In this document: positions 34,974-44,339 of the stretch, one piece after another
Position numbering within the stretch: the stretch's first letter is position 1
How the letters are laid out: every line of letters starts with the position of its first letter
Made by a program: the position numbers and the translations under genes
From: Nodosilinea sp. WJT8-NPBG4
Lineage (GTDB): Bacteria; Cyanobacteriota; Cyanobacteriia; Phormidesmidales; Phormidesmidaceae
Length of the DNA stretch: 64,000 nt
Reading direction: 5' to 3'
NCBI GenBank assembly: GCA_019359285.1
Contig: JAHHHQ010000028.1
Coordinates: 186,001 to 250,000 of the forward strand
Notes under the pieces: model-generated
What the model was told of the DNA's origin: nothing
What the model saw: only the letters and a program-made list of their open reading frames with translations
The model's database searches: none

Positions 34974-36119
34974 TTAGGCTTGTAGCTGACGTAGGGCCGC
35001 CTCAGCGTGGAGCTGCACCCCAGAGTCTGGATCTTGCAGCAGCGATCGCAGCACAGGCTCTAGCCCTGGATCGCCCATTTGCCCCAGGGCCAGCACCAGG
35101 TGGCGACGCAGGGTGCTGTTTTCAGCGGCGGGCGGCAACAGCTGTAGCCAGTTCGCCAAGGCCGAGGTGGCTAGCGAACGATGGTCGGGGGACACAGCGG
35201 CCATACCCTGCACCAGGGCCAACCTGGCGGGATGCTCCAACCGATCCCAGGCTTGAATCAGGCCTTCGAGGGCCGTGGCGGTATTCTGCCAGTTCAAGGC
35301 CTGCACAGTAAAAACCTGAAGGGCTTCAGGGGTACCGGGGGTTTGCAGCAGCTGTAGCAGAGGAACTGCCGCTGCCGTACTCGACAGCCGGCCCAAAGCG
35401 TAGGCGGCCTGCTGGGCCACCCGTTCATCCGCATCTCTGAGCAGCGGCGTGAGGGCGTCGATCAGCTGTTGGGCAGGCAGGCAGAATCGCAGTCCCAGCA
35501 GCCCCCGCACCGCAGCCGCCCGCACCGCCACGGCCGAATCCCCTAAACTTTGCTGCACCAAGGGCAGCAGGGTGGGGTCGGCAAAGGCGCTGAGGGCATC
35601 GAGGGCGGTGGCCCGCACGGGCGATCGCGCATCGGCCATCGCTAGCTTCAGCCAAGGAATAGTGGCGGGGTGGTGAATGCGGGCTAGAGCCTGCACCGCA
35701 GCGGGCCGCAGGGCGGGTTGAGCGAGCTGCTCGCCCAGGGCGGCGATCGCCCCGGGGCCGATCTGAGTCAGGGCTGCCGCCATCGCCTGGCGCAGGTCTT
35801 CATCGGTCGTGGTAGCAAAGGTGTTAACCAGGGCGGCAATCACTTCGGGGCGGTCAAACTCTCCCAGAGCGCGGGCCGCAAACCAGCGGGCCTCCCAATC
35901 GCACTCGTTATTTTGCAGCATAGCCAGCAGATCGTCCAAGGCGGCATCGCCTAGATCCGCGACCTGGCGCGACTGCTCCCAGCGATCGTGAAAGTCTCCG
36001 GCGCACAGCCTGGCCACTACAGTTCGGGTAGCCGCCGATGGGGATGATGAAACCGCAAACTGATCAAAAGGGGACACAGGGCGCTCCTGGTTGGCTCTGG
36101 GACTGGCCGCGACGGGCAT
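34974..36119 (-). CDS. HEAT-repeat protein divergent from nirA
   Basis: 381 residues made of HEAT-like (PBS-lyase-type) repeats from about residue 55 to the end: units such as DWEARWFAARALGEFDRPEVIAALV, PALRPAAVQALARIHHPATIPWL and DERVAQQAAYALGRLSSTAAAVPLL. There is no membrane segment. Such proteins bind partner proteins. ATG at 36119 is preferred to the longer start at 36236. The gene is divergent from nirA and shares its promoter gap, including the palindromic NtcA site. In Synechococcus a gene called nirB, needed for full nitrite reductase activity, sits divergent from nirA; this could be its counterpart, which I cannot confirm. Confidence 0.72.
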   Translation of the reverse strand: MPVAASPRANQERPVSPFDQFAVSSSPSAATRTVVARLCAGDFHDRWEQSRQVADLGDAALDDLLAMLQNNECDWEARWFAARALGEFDRPEVIAALVNTFATTTDEDLRQAMAAALTQIGPGAIAALGEQLAQPALRPAAVQALARIHHPATIPWLKLAMADARSPVRATALDALSAFADPTLLPLVQQSLGDSAVAVRAAAVRGLLGLRFCLPAQQLIDALTPLLRDADERVAQQAAYALGRLSSTAAAVPLLQLLQTPGTPEALQVFTVQALNWQNTATALEGLIQAWDRLEHPARLALVQGMAAVSPDHRSLATSALANWLQLLPPAAENSTLRRHLVLALGQMGDPGLEPVLRSLLQDPDSGVQLHAEAALRQLQA

Positions 36120-36220
36120 CGGTCTCTTACACCATAAGACCTGAACTTGGGTTTCCCAAGGGTTGACTATGCAGTTCGCGCAGCCGCCTCTTGCGGAGCC
36201 TGCATGGTGCTGCCAAAAAC

Positions 36221-36234
36221 GTATGAGTCTATAC
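36221..36234 (+). promoter_or_regulatory. NtcA binding site GTA-N8-TAC
   Basis: GTATGAGTCTATAC is an exact match to the NtcA consensus GTAN8TAC. It is followed after 22 nt by the -10-like TAGGCT at 36257-36262, the standard class II NtcA-activated promoter geometry. It drives nirA 170 nt downstream, and may also serve the divergent HEAT gene. Confidence 0.87.
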
Positions 36235-36256
36235 AAAAGCCTGTTTAGAGCGGTTC

Positions 36257-36262
36257 TAGGCT
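36257..36262 (+). promoter_or_regulatory. -10 element of the nirA promoter
   Basis: TAGGCT fits TAN3T at exactly 22 nt from the end of the NtcA site. Transcription would start near 36269, giving a leader of about 135 nt. Confidence 0.7.
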
Positions 36263-36403
36263 AGCCACACCTAACCCTAGACTGATCTCGGTCGTTCTGT
36301 AGCGATTGAGGCAGTAGCGTCTGGGGGAGACTGGGAGACTTTCACCAGTTAGGGCCTCAAGGAAGGAATACGTCGGTAAACGTCTTGCTACAACGGTGTA
36401 CCA

Positions 36404-37996
36404 GTGACCACTTCTATAAACACGGCCAGCACAGCGGCCACCGCCAAACTCAACAAGTTTGAACAGTTTAAGGCCGACAAAGACGGTCTGCTAGTCAAGC
36501 ACGAGCTGGAGCAGTTTGCCCAGCTAGGGTGGGAAGCCGTGGACGACACCGACCTCACCCATCGGCTCAAATGGCTGGGAATTTTCTTTCGCCCAGTGAC
36601 GCCTGGCAAGTTTATGCTGCGGCTGCGGCTGCCCAACGGGTTGCTCAACGGCTACAAGGCCCGCACCCTGGCAGAGATTATTCAGCGCTACGGCGAAGAT
36701 GGCAGCGCCGACATCACTACCCGGCAAAACCTGCAGCTGCGAGGCATTCTGCTTGAAGACATTCCCGATATTTTTCGGCGCATGCACGCGGCGGGCCTGA
36801 CCTCCATTCAGTCGGGCATGGACAACGTGCGCAACATCACCGGGTCACCCGTAGCGGGCCTTGACGCCGACGAGCTGATCGACACCCAGGGGCTGGTGCG
36901 TAAAGTTCAAGACATGATCACCGCCAACGGCGAAGGTAACGCGGCCTTTAGCAACCTGCCCCGCAAATTCAATATCGCCATTGAGGGTGGCCGCGACAAC
37001 TCTATTCACGCGGAGATTAACGACATCGCCTTTGTGCCCGCCTACCGAGAAGGGGTATTGGGCTTTAACGTCGTGGTGGGGGGCTTTTTCTCCGCTCGCC
37101 GCTGTGAGGCCGCAATTCCGCTCAACGCCTGGGTCACCCCCGACGACTGCGTAGTGGAGCTGTGCCGCGCCATTCTGGAGGTGTACCGCGACCACGGCCC
37201 GCGGGTGAACCGGCAAAAGGCCCGCCTGATGTGGCTGATTGATGAGTGGGGCATGGATCAATTTCGAGCCGCCGTGGAAACCGCCTACGGGCAGCCGCTG
37301 CTGTCTGCCGCCCCCAAGGACGAGATGGACTGGGATAAGCGTGACCACATTGGCGTCTACCCCCAAAAACAGGTGGGGCTCAACTACGTGGGGCTACACA
37401 TTCCGGTGGGGCGATTGCAGGCGGCCGATCTGTTTGACCTGGCCCGGCTGGCAGAGGTCTATGGCAGCGGCGAACTGCGCCTAACGGTAGAGCAAAATGT
37501 GATTATTCCCAACGTGCCCGACTCACGGCTAGTGGTGCTGCGGCAAGAACCGCTGCTGGAGAAATTCTCGATCGCCCCCTCGGCGCTGACGCGATCGCTG
37601 GTCTCCTGCACTGGGTCGCAGTTCTGCAACTTTGCCCTGGTGGAAACCAAGCAGCGCGCCCTGGCCCTGGCCGAGGCGCTAGACGCAGAACTCACCCTGT
37701 CGCAGCCGGTGCGCATCCACTGGACGGGCTGCCCCAACTCCTGTGGTCAGCCCCAAGTGGCCGACATTGGCCTGATGGGCACCAAGGTGCGCAAGGACGG
37801 CAAAACTGTGGAAGGGGTGGATATTTTCATGGGCGGCAAGGTGGGTAAGGAGGCTCACTTGGGCGAAAAGGTGCAGCAGGGCATTCCCTGCGATGAGCTG
37901 CAAGGAGTGCTGCGATCGCTGCTGATCGACAACTTCGGTGCCCAGCCTAGGGAATTTGCTGCACACCACAATGGCCTAGTGGTAACGGCGGAGTAA
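36404..37996 (+). CDS. nirA: ferredoxin--nitrite reductase
   Basis: 530 residues. Reduces nitrite to ammonium with six electrons from ferredoxin, using siroheme and a [4Fe-4S] cluster. Cluster motifs: TGSQFCNFALVETK (about 408) and GCPNSCGQPQ (about 444), with the other two-domain sulfite/nitrite reductase motifs (DITTRQNLQLRGI, FSNLPRKFNIAIEGG). GTG at 36404 is the start; its ribosome binding site is weak. It is under a clear NtcA promoter, so it is expected to be on without ammonium. narB follows after 294 nt. Confidence 0.95.
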   Translation: MTTSINTASTAATAKLNKFEQFKADKDGLLVKHELEQFAQLGWEAVDDTDLTHRLKWLGIFFRPVTPGKFMLRLRLPNGLLNGYKARTLAEIIQRYGEDGSADITTRQNLQLRGILLEDIPDIFRRMHAAGLTSIQSGMDNVRNITGSPVAGLDADELIDTQGLVRKVQDMITANGEGNAAFSNLPRKFNIAIEGGRDNSIHAEINDIAFVPAYREGVLGFNVVVGGFFSARRCEAAIPLNAWVTPDDCVVELCRAILEVYRDHGPRVNRQKARLMWLIDEWGMDQFRAAVETAYGQPLLSAAPKDEMDWDKRDHIGVYPQKQVGLNYVGLHIPVGRLQAADLFDLARLAEVYGSGELRLTVEQNVIIPNVPDSRLVVLRQEPLLEKFSIAPSALTRSLVSCTGSQFCNFALVETKQRALALAEALDAELTLSQPVRIHWTGCPNSCGQPQVADIGLMGTKVRKDGKTVEGVDIFMGGKVGKEAHLGEKVQQGIPCDELQGVLRSLLIDNFGAQPREFAAHHNGLVVTAE

Positions 37997-38290
37997 AAAA
38001 ATGCCCTGCCGCTCCAAAGGAGGTCAGGACACACAGTTTGCATTTCAGGCAAACCTAGCACAGTCAATAGCCCGGTGGCGAGAGCGAATATTGGGTTTTC
38101 ACAACCTTGTGATTTGAAGGTTCTTAGCGTGAGGTGTTTTTGAGATCTGAATCGTCCCCCCAGCTCTCTCCCGTAAAGAATTTACTCCGTAGCCTCCCTT
38201 GAGAAGGGGTCAGGGAGGATCTCCACCGAGAACTTCACTGCTGTGAAGTGCCACCCCCTTACCCACCCGCCCCCTACCCATCCACCCTCT
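37997..38290. other. nirA-narB intergenic region
   Basis: 294 nt. Holds an imperfect NtcA-like palindrome GTAAAGAATTTAC (38173-38185, spacing N7 instead of N8) and a C-rich repeat tract just before the narB start. No nrt transporter gene fits here. Confidence 0.5.
38249..38290 (+). repeat. C-rich CCCACCC-type tract before narB
   Basis: A run of CCCTTACCCACCCGCCCCCTACCC-like units ends directly at the narB start. It resembles tracts at 5301-5347 and 59585-59640. No ribosome binding site is visible in it. Confidence 0.55.
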
Positions 38291-40525
38291 ATGACCGATC
38301 CGGCTAAAACCTTGTGTCCTTACTGCGGCGTGGGTTGCGGCCTGGAAGTCCTACCTCCGGCCCAGCCTAATAAGCCCATTAACCGCGACTCCCAGGGAAA
38401 CCCGCTGTGGCAAACGCGGGGCGATCGCGCCCACCCCTCCAGTCAGGGCATGGTGTGCGTCAAGGGAGCCACCGTGGCCGAATCCCTCGATCGCGATCGG
38501 CTCAAGTACCCGATGATGCGGGCCTCCCTCGACGATCCCTTCCAGCGGGTGTCGTGGGAGGTGGCCCTGGATGCGATCGTTAGCCGCATTCAAACCGTGC
38601 GCGACACGATGGGCTCCGACGGCATCTGTGTCTACGGCTCGGGGCAATTTCAAACCGAAGACTACTACGTGGCCCAAAAGCTGGTGAAGGGCTGCCTGGG
38701 CACTAACAACTTTGACGCCAACTCGCGGCTGTGCATGTCGTCGGCGGTGGCGGGTTACATTCAGAGCTTTGGCAGTGACGGCCCGCCCTGCTGCTACGCC
38801 GATCTGGAGGCCACTGACTGCGCCTTTTTAATTGGCACCAACACCGCCGAGTGCCATCCCATCGTCTTTAACCGCCTGCGCAAGCACCACAAGCGCCACG
38901 GCCACGTCAAGCTCATTGTGGTTGACCCTCGCCGCACCGACACGGCCAAGGCCTCCGACCTGCACCTGGCGATCCGGCCCGGCAGCGACATTACCCTGCT
39001 CAACGGCATTGGCCATCTGCTGCTGCGCTGGGGCAGCCTTGACCCCGAGTTTATTGACGGCTGCACCCAGGGGTTTGCCGCCTATACCGAAGTGCTGCGC
39101 CACTACGAGCCGACCATTGTGGCCGAGCGCTGCGACATTACCGTCGCCGATTTAGAAGCCGCTGCTCGCGCCTGGGCTGAGGCTAAGGCGGTGCTGTCGC
39201 TGTGGTCAATGGGGCTCAACCAGTCGTCGGAGGGCACGGCGAAGGTGCGATCGCTGATCAACCTCCACCTGATGACCGGCAACATCGGCCGGCCAGGAGC
39301 GGGACCATTTTCCCTTACCGGGCAGCCCAACGCCATGGGCGGACGCGAGGCCGGAGGGCTGTCCCATATTTTGCCGGGCTATCGTTTGGTAAAAAACCCC
39401 GACCACCGCCGCCAGGTGGAAGAGTTTTGGGGATTGCCCACCGGTCAAATCTCCCCCACCCCCGGCCTGGCCGTGGGCGAAATGATGCTGGCCCTGGAGC
39501 ACCAACAGGTGGGCCTGCTGTGGATCGCCGCCACCAACCCGGCGGTCAGCCTACCCGACCTCAACCGCACCAAGGCGGCGCTGCGTCAGTCGCCCTTTAC
39601 CGTCTATCAAGACGCCTACTATCCCACCGAGACCGCCGCGTTTGCCCACCTGCTGCTGCCCGCCGCCCAGTGGGGCGAAAAAACCGGCACCATGACTAAC
39701 TCGGAGCGGGTAGTCACCCTCTGCGCCGCCTTTCGCTCGCCCCCCGGCGAGGCTCGCCCCGACTGGAAGATTTTTGCCGACGTGGGCCGTCGCCTGGGAT
39801 TTGCCGATCAGTTCGACTTCATCACCAGCGCCGAGGTCTACCGCGAGTTTGCCCAGAGCACCCGGGGGCAGCCCTGCGACATCACTGGCCTCAGCCACGA
39901 GCGCCTGCGAGAGCAGGGCCCCATTCAGTGGCCCTGCCCCAGCCCTGAGACGGCCGCCACCGCCGCCACCCGCTACGACAAGCGCCTCTACACCCGAGGC
40001 ATTTTTAACACCGCTGATCGCCGGGCTCGATTTGCCGCCCTGCACTCCAACGGCCTGGCCGAACCGCCTGACGACCAGTACCCCTTTGTGCTGACCACCG
40101 GTCGGCTCTACGGCCATTGGCACACCCAGACCCGCACCGGGCGCATCGAAAAAATTCAGAAAATGCACCCCGCCCCGTTTCTAGAGATTAACCCCCGCGA
40201 TGCCCAGCAGCTCCAGGTACAGGGGGGCGAATGGGTAGAGGTGCGATCGCCCCGAGGCATCGTCCGCCTGCCCCTGCTGGTCACCCAAAACATTCGCCGG
40301 GGTACCCTGTTTGTGCCCATGCATTGGGGCAGCCTGTGGGCTGAGCAAGCAGAGTGTAATGCCCTTACTCACCCGGTCGTCTGCCCGGTTTCAGGCCAGC
40401 CCGAACTCAAAGCCTGTGCGGTGCAAGTCCTGCCGCTGAAGCGTCCTGAGGCGGCAACTGTCGCCGCAGAAGCTTTACCCGAGGCTACAGAATCGTCTAT
40501 TCTCTCAGCAGCACCCACCTCCTGA
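38291..40525 (+). CDS. narB: ferredoxin-dependent assimilatory nitrate reductase NarB
   Basis: 744 residues. Reduces nitrate to nitrite with Mo-bis-MGD and one [4Fe-4S] cluster, electrons from ferredoxin. The N-terminal cluster motif [14 protein letters not shown] with GMVCVKG is clear. The Mo ligand Cys lies in [13 protein letters not shown]. Later [41 protein letters not shown] and the C-terminal dinucleotide domain ([25 protein letters not shown]) match NarB/NasC. ATG at 38291 removes the low-complexity extension of the longer frame. Depends on MoCo (moaA) and molybdate (modABC). Confidence 0.95.
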   Translation: MTDPAKTLCPYCGVGCGLEVLPPAQPNKPINRDSQGNPLWQTRGDRAHPSSQGMVCVKGATVAESLDRDRLKYPMMRASLDDPFQRVSWEVALDAIVSRIQTVRDTMGSDGICVYGSGQFQTEDYYVAQKLVKGCLGTNNFDANSRLCMSSAVAGYIQSFGSDGPPCCYADLEATDCAFLIGTNTAECHPIVFNRLRKHHKRHGHVKLIVVDPRRTDTAKASDLHLAIRPGSDITLLNGIGHLLLRWGSLDPEFIDGCTQGFAAYTEVLRHYEPTIVAERCDITVADLEAAARAWAEAKAVLSLWSMGLNQSSEGTAKVRSLINLHLMTGNIGRPGAGPFSLTGQPNAMGGREAGGLSHILPGYRLVKNPDHRRQVEEFWGLPTGQISPTPGLAVGEMMLALEHQQVGLLWIAATNPAVSLPDLNRTKAALRQSPFTVYQDAYYPTETAAFAHLLLPAAQWGEKTGTMTNSERVVTLCAAFRSPPGEARPDWKIFADVGRRLGFADQFDFITSAEVYREFAQSTRGQPCDITGLSHERLREQGPIQWPCPSPETAATAATRYDKRLYTRGIFNTADRRARFAALHSNGLAEPPDDQYPFVLTTGRLYGHWHTQTRTGRIEKIQKMHPAPFLEINPRDAQQLQVQGGEWVEVRSPRGIVRLPLLVTQNIRRGTLFVPMHWGSLWAEQAECNALTHPVVCPVSGQPELKACAVQVLPLKRPEAATVAAEALPEATESSILSAAPTS

Positions 40526-40538
40526 GCAGTTAGCATCA

Positions 40539-40991
40539 ATGGCAAACTGGGCCAAAAAGTTGCTCAAGCAACTCGAAAACGACATCTTTTTAGGTCGCCT
40601 GCACCAATTCGAAGGCAGCGTCTCGAAGGCACTGTCCGTGGGCATGGTGATCGTTATTTTGGCGATCGTGTTTGATCTGGCCTGGGTGTTGATCCGAGCC
40701 ATTTTTACCACCGCCCCCGGCACGTTTTTGGGCCAGACCGTGATCGATATTTTCGGCCTGTTTTTAACGGTGCTCATCGCCCTAGAGATTCTAGAAAATA
40801 TCACCGCCTACATTCAAAAGCACGTGGTGCAGGTTGAGCTGGTCATCGCCACGGCCTTGACGGCGGTGGGGCGCAAGTTCATTATTCTTGATCTGGATAA
40901 GGTGTCCGGTACGACGTTGATCGGGCTAGCGATCGCCATCTTTGCCCTAGCTATCAGCTACTGGATCGTTCGCAGTAGCCACCGTCAATGA
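40539..40991 (+). CDS. PsiE-family membrane protein
   Basis: 150 residues with four hydrophobic segments (VGMVIVILAIVFDLAWVLI, FGLFLTVLIALEILENI, VELVIATALTAVGRKFIIL, IGLAIAIFALAISYWIV), as in phosphate-starvation-inducible PsiE proteins. The stretch QKHVVQVELVIATALTAVGRK is family-like. Function is unknown. It starts 13 nt after narB, so it is probably co-transcribed with it; whether it has a role in nitrate use is not known. Confidence 0.8.
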   Translation: MANWAKKLLKQLENDIFLGRLHQFEGSVSKALSVGMVIVILAIVFDLAWVLIRAIFTTAPGTFLGQTVIDIFGLFLTVLIALEILENITAYIQKHVVQVELVIATALTAVGRKFIILDLDKVSGTTLIGLAIAIFALAISYWIVRSSHRQ

Positions 40992-41040
40992 GTTCTGAAT
41001 ATTGAGTGTTGAGTTTTGAATGACCAGAACTCAATACTTA
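40987..41040. repeat. TTGAGTTTTGAAT-type intergenic repeat with inverted ends
   Basis: GAGTTCTG at 40990-40997 pairs with CAGAACTC at 41025-41032; between them lie GAGTGTTGAGTTTTGAA units. It separates convergent genes and is a likely bidirectional end signal. Confidence 0.5.
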
Positions 41041-41041
41041 C

Positions 41042-42115
41042 TCATAAATAACGCTGGAGAATCTCGCTAGTCTGGCGTCCGGTCTGCTCCCAGCTAAAAG
41101 CCTTCACTCGCGCTAGTCCAGCCTGGTGAAGCGTCATCCAAAGCGTGGGGTCAGAGGCTACAGCGGTCATCGCCTCGGCTAGTTCACCGACGTTGTAGGG
41201 GTCAACTGACAGCGCCGCATCCCCAGCCACTTCGGGCAGCGAGGAAATGTTGGATGTAATCACCGGCGTGCCGCAGGCCATCGCCTCTAGAACGGGCAGG
41301 CCAAACCCTTCCCACAGGCTGGGAAACACTAGCGCGATCGCCTGGTTGATCAATCGAGGCAGCTGATCGTAGGGAACGTAGGCCAAAAACTGGACGCGAT
41401 CGCCCAGCCCCATCGCCTCTACCTGAGCTTGTAGCGCTGGTGTATAGCGGGGGTCAGGCACTCCAGCAATCAACAGCTTAAAGGCGGGCAGCGTGGTTTG
41501 GGCAAAAGCCTCAATCAGACGGCCCAGGTTTTTATAGGTATAGTGGCTGCCCACGTAGAGAAAATAGGGTTGGCGCGGCAGATCTAGCCAGCGATAGTGA
41601 TCAGCATCGTAGGCCAGAGGAACGACCGTTGCTGCCTTGGGTAGTTGACCAAAAAAATGGTGGATATCACGCAGGGTTGACTCCGAGTCGCAAATAATGT
41701 GCTCAGCTTGGCGAATCACCTGGGGCAGATAGTACCGAAAATACAGCGTCAGCGGCGACCCCTTTTGGGGAAAGTGCAGGGGAATCAAATCGTGCACCGT
41801 CACCACCGTTCGGCACGATGACCAGAGCGGCGTTTCGGGTATGGGTGAAAACAGCAGTTTTGCCCCAACCTGCCGATACAGTCTCGGCACCTGAGACTGT
41901 GTCCACCACAGCCGCCGAGCATGGCCCTGCTTGCCCGAATCAGTGGTCGCCCCTGGGGGTGAGGAGAGATGGCAATGCCCAGCGATGGGGCGATCGCTGA
42001 GAATACAGCTGTCTTCCCTGGGGAGATGCTGGATCAGGTTGAGCGCATAGACCCCAAGTCCCGTTGGTTTAGTGGGAATAAATGCTAGGTTAATCAGCAG
42101 CGCAGCCTCAGTCAT
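41042..42115 (-). CDS. GT4-type glycosyltransferase
   Basis: 357 residues, GT-B fold of the GT4 (GT1-named) group. The donor motif is [25 protein letters not shown] (E-x7-E type), with LIAGVPDPR and [12 protein letters not shown] before it. The N-terminal half has [18 protein letters not shown]. It transfers a sugar from an NDP-sugar; donor and acceptor are unknown. ATG at 42115 chosen; TTG at 42130 is possible. It is the last gene of the cluster and lies 51 nt after gmd on the same strand. Confidence 0.9.
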   Translation of the reverse strand: MTEAALLINLAFIPTKPTGLGVYALNLIQHLPREDSCILSDRPIAGHCHLSSPPGATTDSGKQGHARRLWWTQSQVPRLYRQVGAKLLFSPIPETPLWSSCRTVVTVHDLIPLHFPQKGSPLTLYFRYYLPQVIRQAEHIICDSESTLRDIHHFFGQLPKAATVVPLAYDADHYRWLDLPRQPYFLYVGSHYTYKNLGRLIEAFAQTTLPAFKLLIAGVPDPRYTPALQAQVEAMGLGDRVQFLAYVPYDQLPRLINQAIALVFPSLWEGFGLPVLEAMACGTPVITSNISSLPEVAGDAALSVDPYNVGELAEAMTAVASDPTLWMTLHQAGLARVKAFSWEQTGRQTSEILQRYL

Positions 42116-42166
42116 GCAAGAGTCGTTCAATCATGTATTTCGTGCCCGCAATCGGCTAGCTGGCGC

Positions 42167-43129
42167 TTACCCATTCAACGTTTTCAGGTCGTGATCAACC
42201 ATCGATTCTACTAGGTGCTGAAACGAATACTTGGGCTGCCAGTTGAGCTGAGTTTTAATCTTGTCGATCGCCCCCACTAGCTGTACGTCTTCATCGGGGC
42301 GGTAGAACGCTGGGTCGACGCTGACATACTGCTGATAATCCAGACCCAGGTAGCTGAACGCACAGTCCACCAATTCACGCACAGAATGAGTCTCACCGCT
42401 GGCAATAATGTAATCGTCGGGGCTCTCATGCTGGAGCATGAGCCACATCGCCGTCACCACATCCTCGGCATGGCACCAGTCTCGCCGGGCATCTAGATTG
42501 CCCAGCCGCAGTTCTTTGGCTTGGCCGAGTTTAATTTGCACTGCCCCCCGAGTAATTTTACGAAAGACAAACTCAGCGCCCCGGCGCGGTGACTCGTGAG
42601 TGTAGGTAATGCCGCAACAGGCGTACAGATCATACTTTTGTCTGTAGTTGACCGTCATCCAATGGGCATAGGCTTTGGCCACCCCATAGGGATTACGGGG
42701 TCGAAAGGCGGTGCGCTCGGTCTGGGGAGACTCATCGGGTTCGCCAAACACCTCACTGCTCGATGCCTGGTAAAAGCGAGTGCTGGGCTTGCAACGCCGA
42801 ATCGCCTCCAGCAAGCGAGACACCCCCAGGGCTGTGTACTCAGCAGTCAAGGCTGGCTGGGTCCAAGACAGAGGCACATAGCTTTGGGAGGCTAAGTTAT
42901 AAATTTCATCAGGCTGCGTCTGCTCGATGGCGTCAATCAGCGAGAACTGGTCTAGCAGGTCGCCAGATATGACTTCAATCTGGTTCGAAAAATGGCTGAT
43001 GCGCTCAAAACTGCTGGAACTAGAGCGCCTGACCATGCCGCAGACCTCGTACCCCTGGGACAGTAGAAGCTCAGCCAGGTACGATCCGTCCTGGCCAGTT
43101 AGGCCCGTAATCAATGCTTTTTTGGCCAT
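42167..43129 (-). CDS. gmd: GDP-mannose 4,6-dehydratase
   Basis: 320 residues. Makes GDP-4-keto-6-deoxymannose, the precursor of GDP-fucose, GDP-rhamnose and related sugars. The Rossmann start ALITGLTGQDGSYLAELLL is characteristic, as are YNLASQSYV, the catalytic SSEVFG and YGVAKAYAHWMTVNYR (Tyr-x3-Lys). ATG at 43129 chosen because the product then starts MAKKALITG. No fucose synthetase or reductase gene is next to it, so the final sugar cannot be named. Confidence 0.93.
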   Translation of the reverse strand: MAKKALITGLTGQDGSYLAELLLSQGYEVCGMVRRSSSSSFERISHFSNQIEVISGDLLDQFSLIDAIEQTQPDEIYNLASQSYVPLSWTQPALTAEYTALGVSRLLEAIRRCKPSTRFYQASSSEVFGEPDESPQTERTAFRPRNPYGVAKAYAHWMTVNYRQKYDLYACCGITYTHESPRRGAEFVFRKITRGAVQIKLGQAKELRLGNLDARRDWCHAEDVVTAMWLMLQHESPDDYIIASGETHSVRELVDCAFSYLGLDYQQYVSVDPAFYRPDEDVQLVGAIDKIKTQLNWQPKYSFQHLVESMVDHDLKTLNG

Positions 43130-43164
43130 TGAAACTACTCTATAGGTCAAAGAGCTTAGCTTAC

Positions 43165-44337
43165 CTATAGTAGTGAACGATAGGCCGCCAAGGTCGATTT
43201 GGCGGTACGAGTCCAGGAAAACTGAGCGGCCTGCTGATAGCCCTTGGCAATCATGGCTTGGCGTAGGGGGCGATCGCTAATCACCCGCCCCAGTGCCTCA
43301 GCCAAGTCTTCCACGCTGGTGGGGTCTACCAACAGCGCCGCATCCCCGGCTACCTCCGGCAAAGACGACGTATTGGCCGTAATCACCGGACAGCCCAGGG
43401 TCATGGCCTCTAGCACCGGCAGACCAAAACCTTCGTAGAGAGAGGGGTAAGCAAAGACATCGGCGTTTTTGTAGCAGTAAGCCACTTCGGCATCAGAAAG
43501 ATAGTCGAGATGGCGGATGTGATGCTGCCAGGGAGAAGAAGCGATCGCCTCAAAAATAGGCTCAAACTGCCATCCTTTTTGGCCCACCAGCACCAGTTGA
43601 TGATCGATGCGATGCTTATTTTTAAGCTGGTCAAAGGCTTGAATCAGGCGCACCACGTTTTTGCGGGGTTCTAGGGTGCTAACGAAAAGGATGTAGGGGC
43701 GATTCGCGAAGCGTTCCGCTCCGGAGTCGCCCAAATCAACCGCTTTTACGGCACGGCTAACTGCCTGAGTATCATCGGCGTAGCGGCTAGCCAAAGGTGT
43801 CACCCACACCCGCTCCGGCGGCACCCCCAACAGTTCCACAATGTCGCGCTTAGAGCTTTCAGAAATTGTCACCACCAGGTCAGTCCAGCCCAGGCACTGC
43901 CGCACCCGCTGACTGTAGGTACGCACCACGGCAGTCACATACTCGGGATAGCGCAGGAATGACAGATCATAAATCGTCATCACTCGCTGGCTGTGCCGAC
44001 AGGGATAGACCGCGTAGTTGGTGCCGTGATAAATGTCGGGTTGACCAAATCGATGCTCTAGCCGCCCCAAAATCAGATTTCTAGGTGCTTGGGCTAGCAG
44101 GTTAAGCAAGCGCACCGGCAGGGGTAAGACGGCCACATCGTCATAGACTGCTAGCGCCTCAGGCAAAGCCAAATTCCCTCGCAGCCAATTCCTCAGACTA
44201 GGTTGATAGGCAACGCCGAGACTAAAGTTTTCAGTTGCTTGCAGCGATCGCAGTGCCCACAGCAAGTTCAGCACGTATAGGCCCACTCCACTAGGCTTAG
44301 GCAAAACCGGAGTAGCATCTACCACAATCCTAACCAT
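43165..44337 (-). CDS. GT4-type glycosyltransferase
   Basis: 390 residues. N-terminal VVDATPVLPKPSGVGLYVLNLLWAL, then VMTIYDLSFLRYPEYV, the mid-domain PYILFVSTLEPRKN and the GT4 donor motif [35 protein letters not shown]. It is built like the last gene of the cluster and the two are probably old duplicates. Its start is 2 nt after the stop of the upstream GT2 gene, so translation is coupled. Confidence 0.9.
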   Translation of the reverse strand: MVRIVVDATPVLPKPSGVGLYVLNLLWALRSLQATENFSLGVAYQPSLRNWLRGNLALPEALAVYDDVAVLPLPVRLLNLLAQAPRNLILGRLEHRFGQPDIYHGTNYAVYPCRHSQRVMTIYDLSFLRYPEYVTAVVRTYSQRVRQCLGWTDLVVTISESSKRDIVELLGVPPERVWVTPLASRYADDTQAVSRAVKAVDLGDSGAERFANRPYILFVSTLEPRKNVVRLIQAFDQLKNKHRIDHQLVLVGQKGWQFEPIFEAIASSPWQHHIRHLDYLSDAEVAYCYKNADVFAYPSLYEGFGLPVLEAMTLGCPVITANTSSLPEVAGDAALLVDPTSVEDLAEALGRVISDRPLRQAMIAKGYQQAAQFSWTRTAKSTLAAYRSLL

Positions 44338-44339
44338 AC

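Noticed and set aside
38173..38185. GTAAAGAATTTAC before narB as an NtcA site
   Set aside because: Spacing is N7 instead of N8 and no -10 was seen at 22 nt, so it does not meet the rule. Kept only as an imperfect palindrome.
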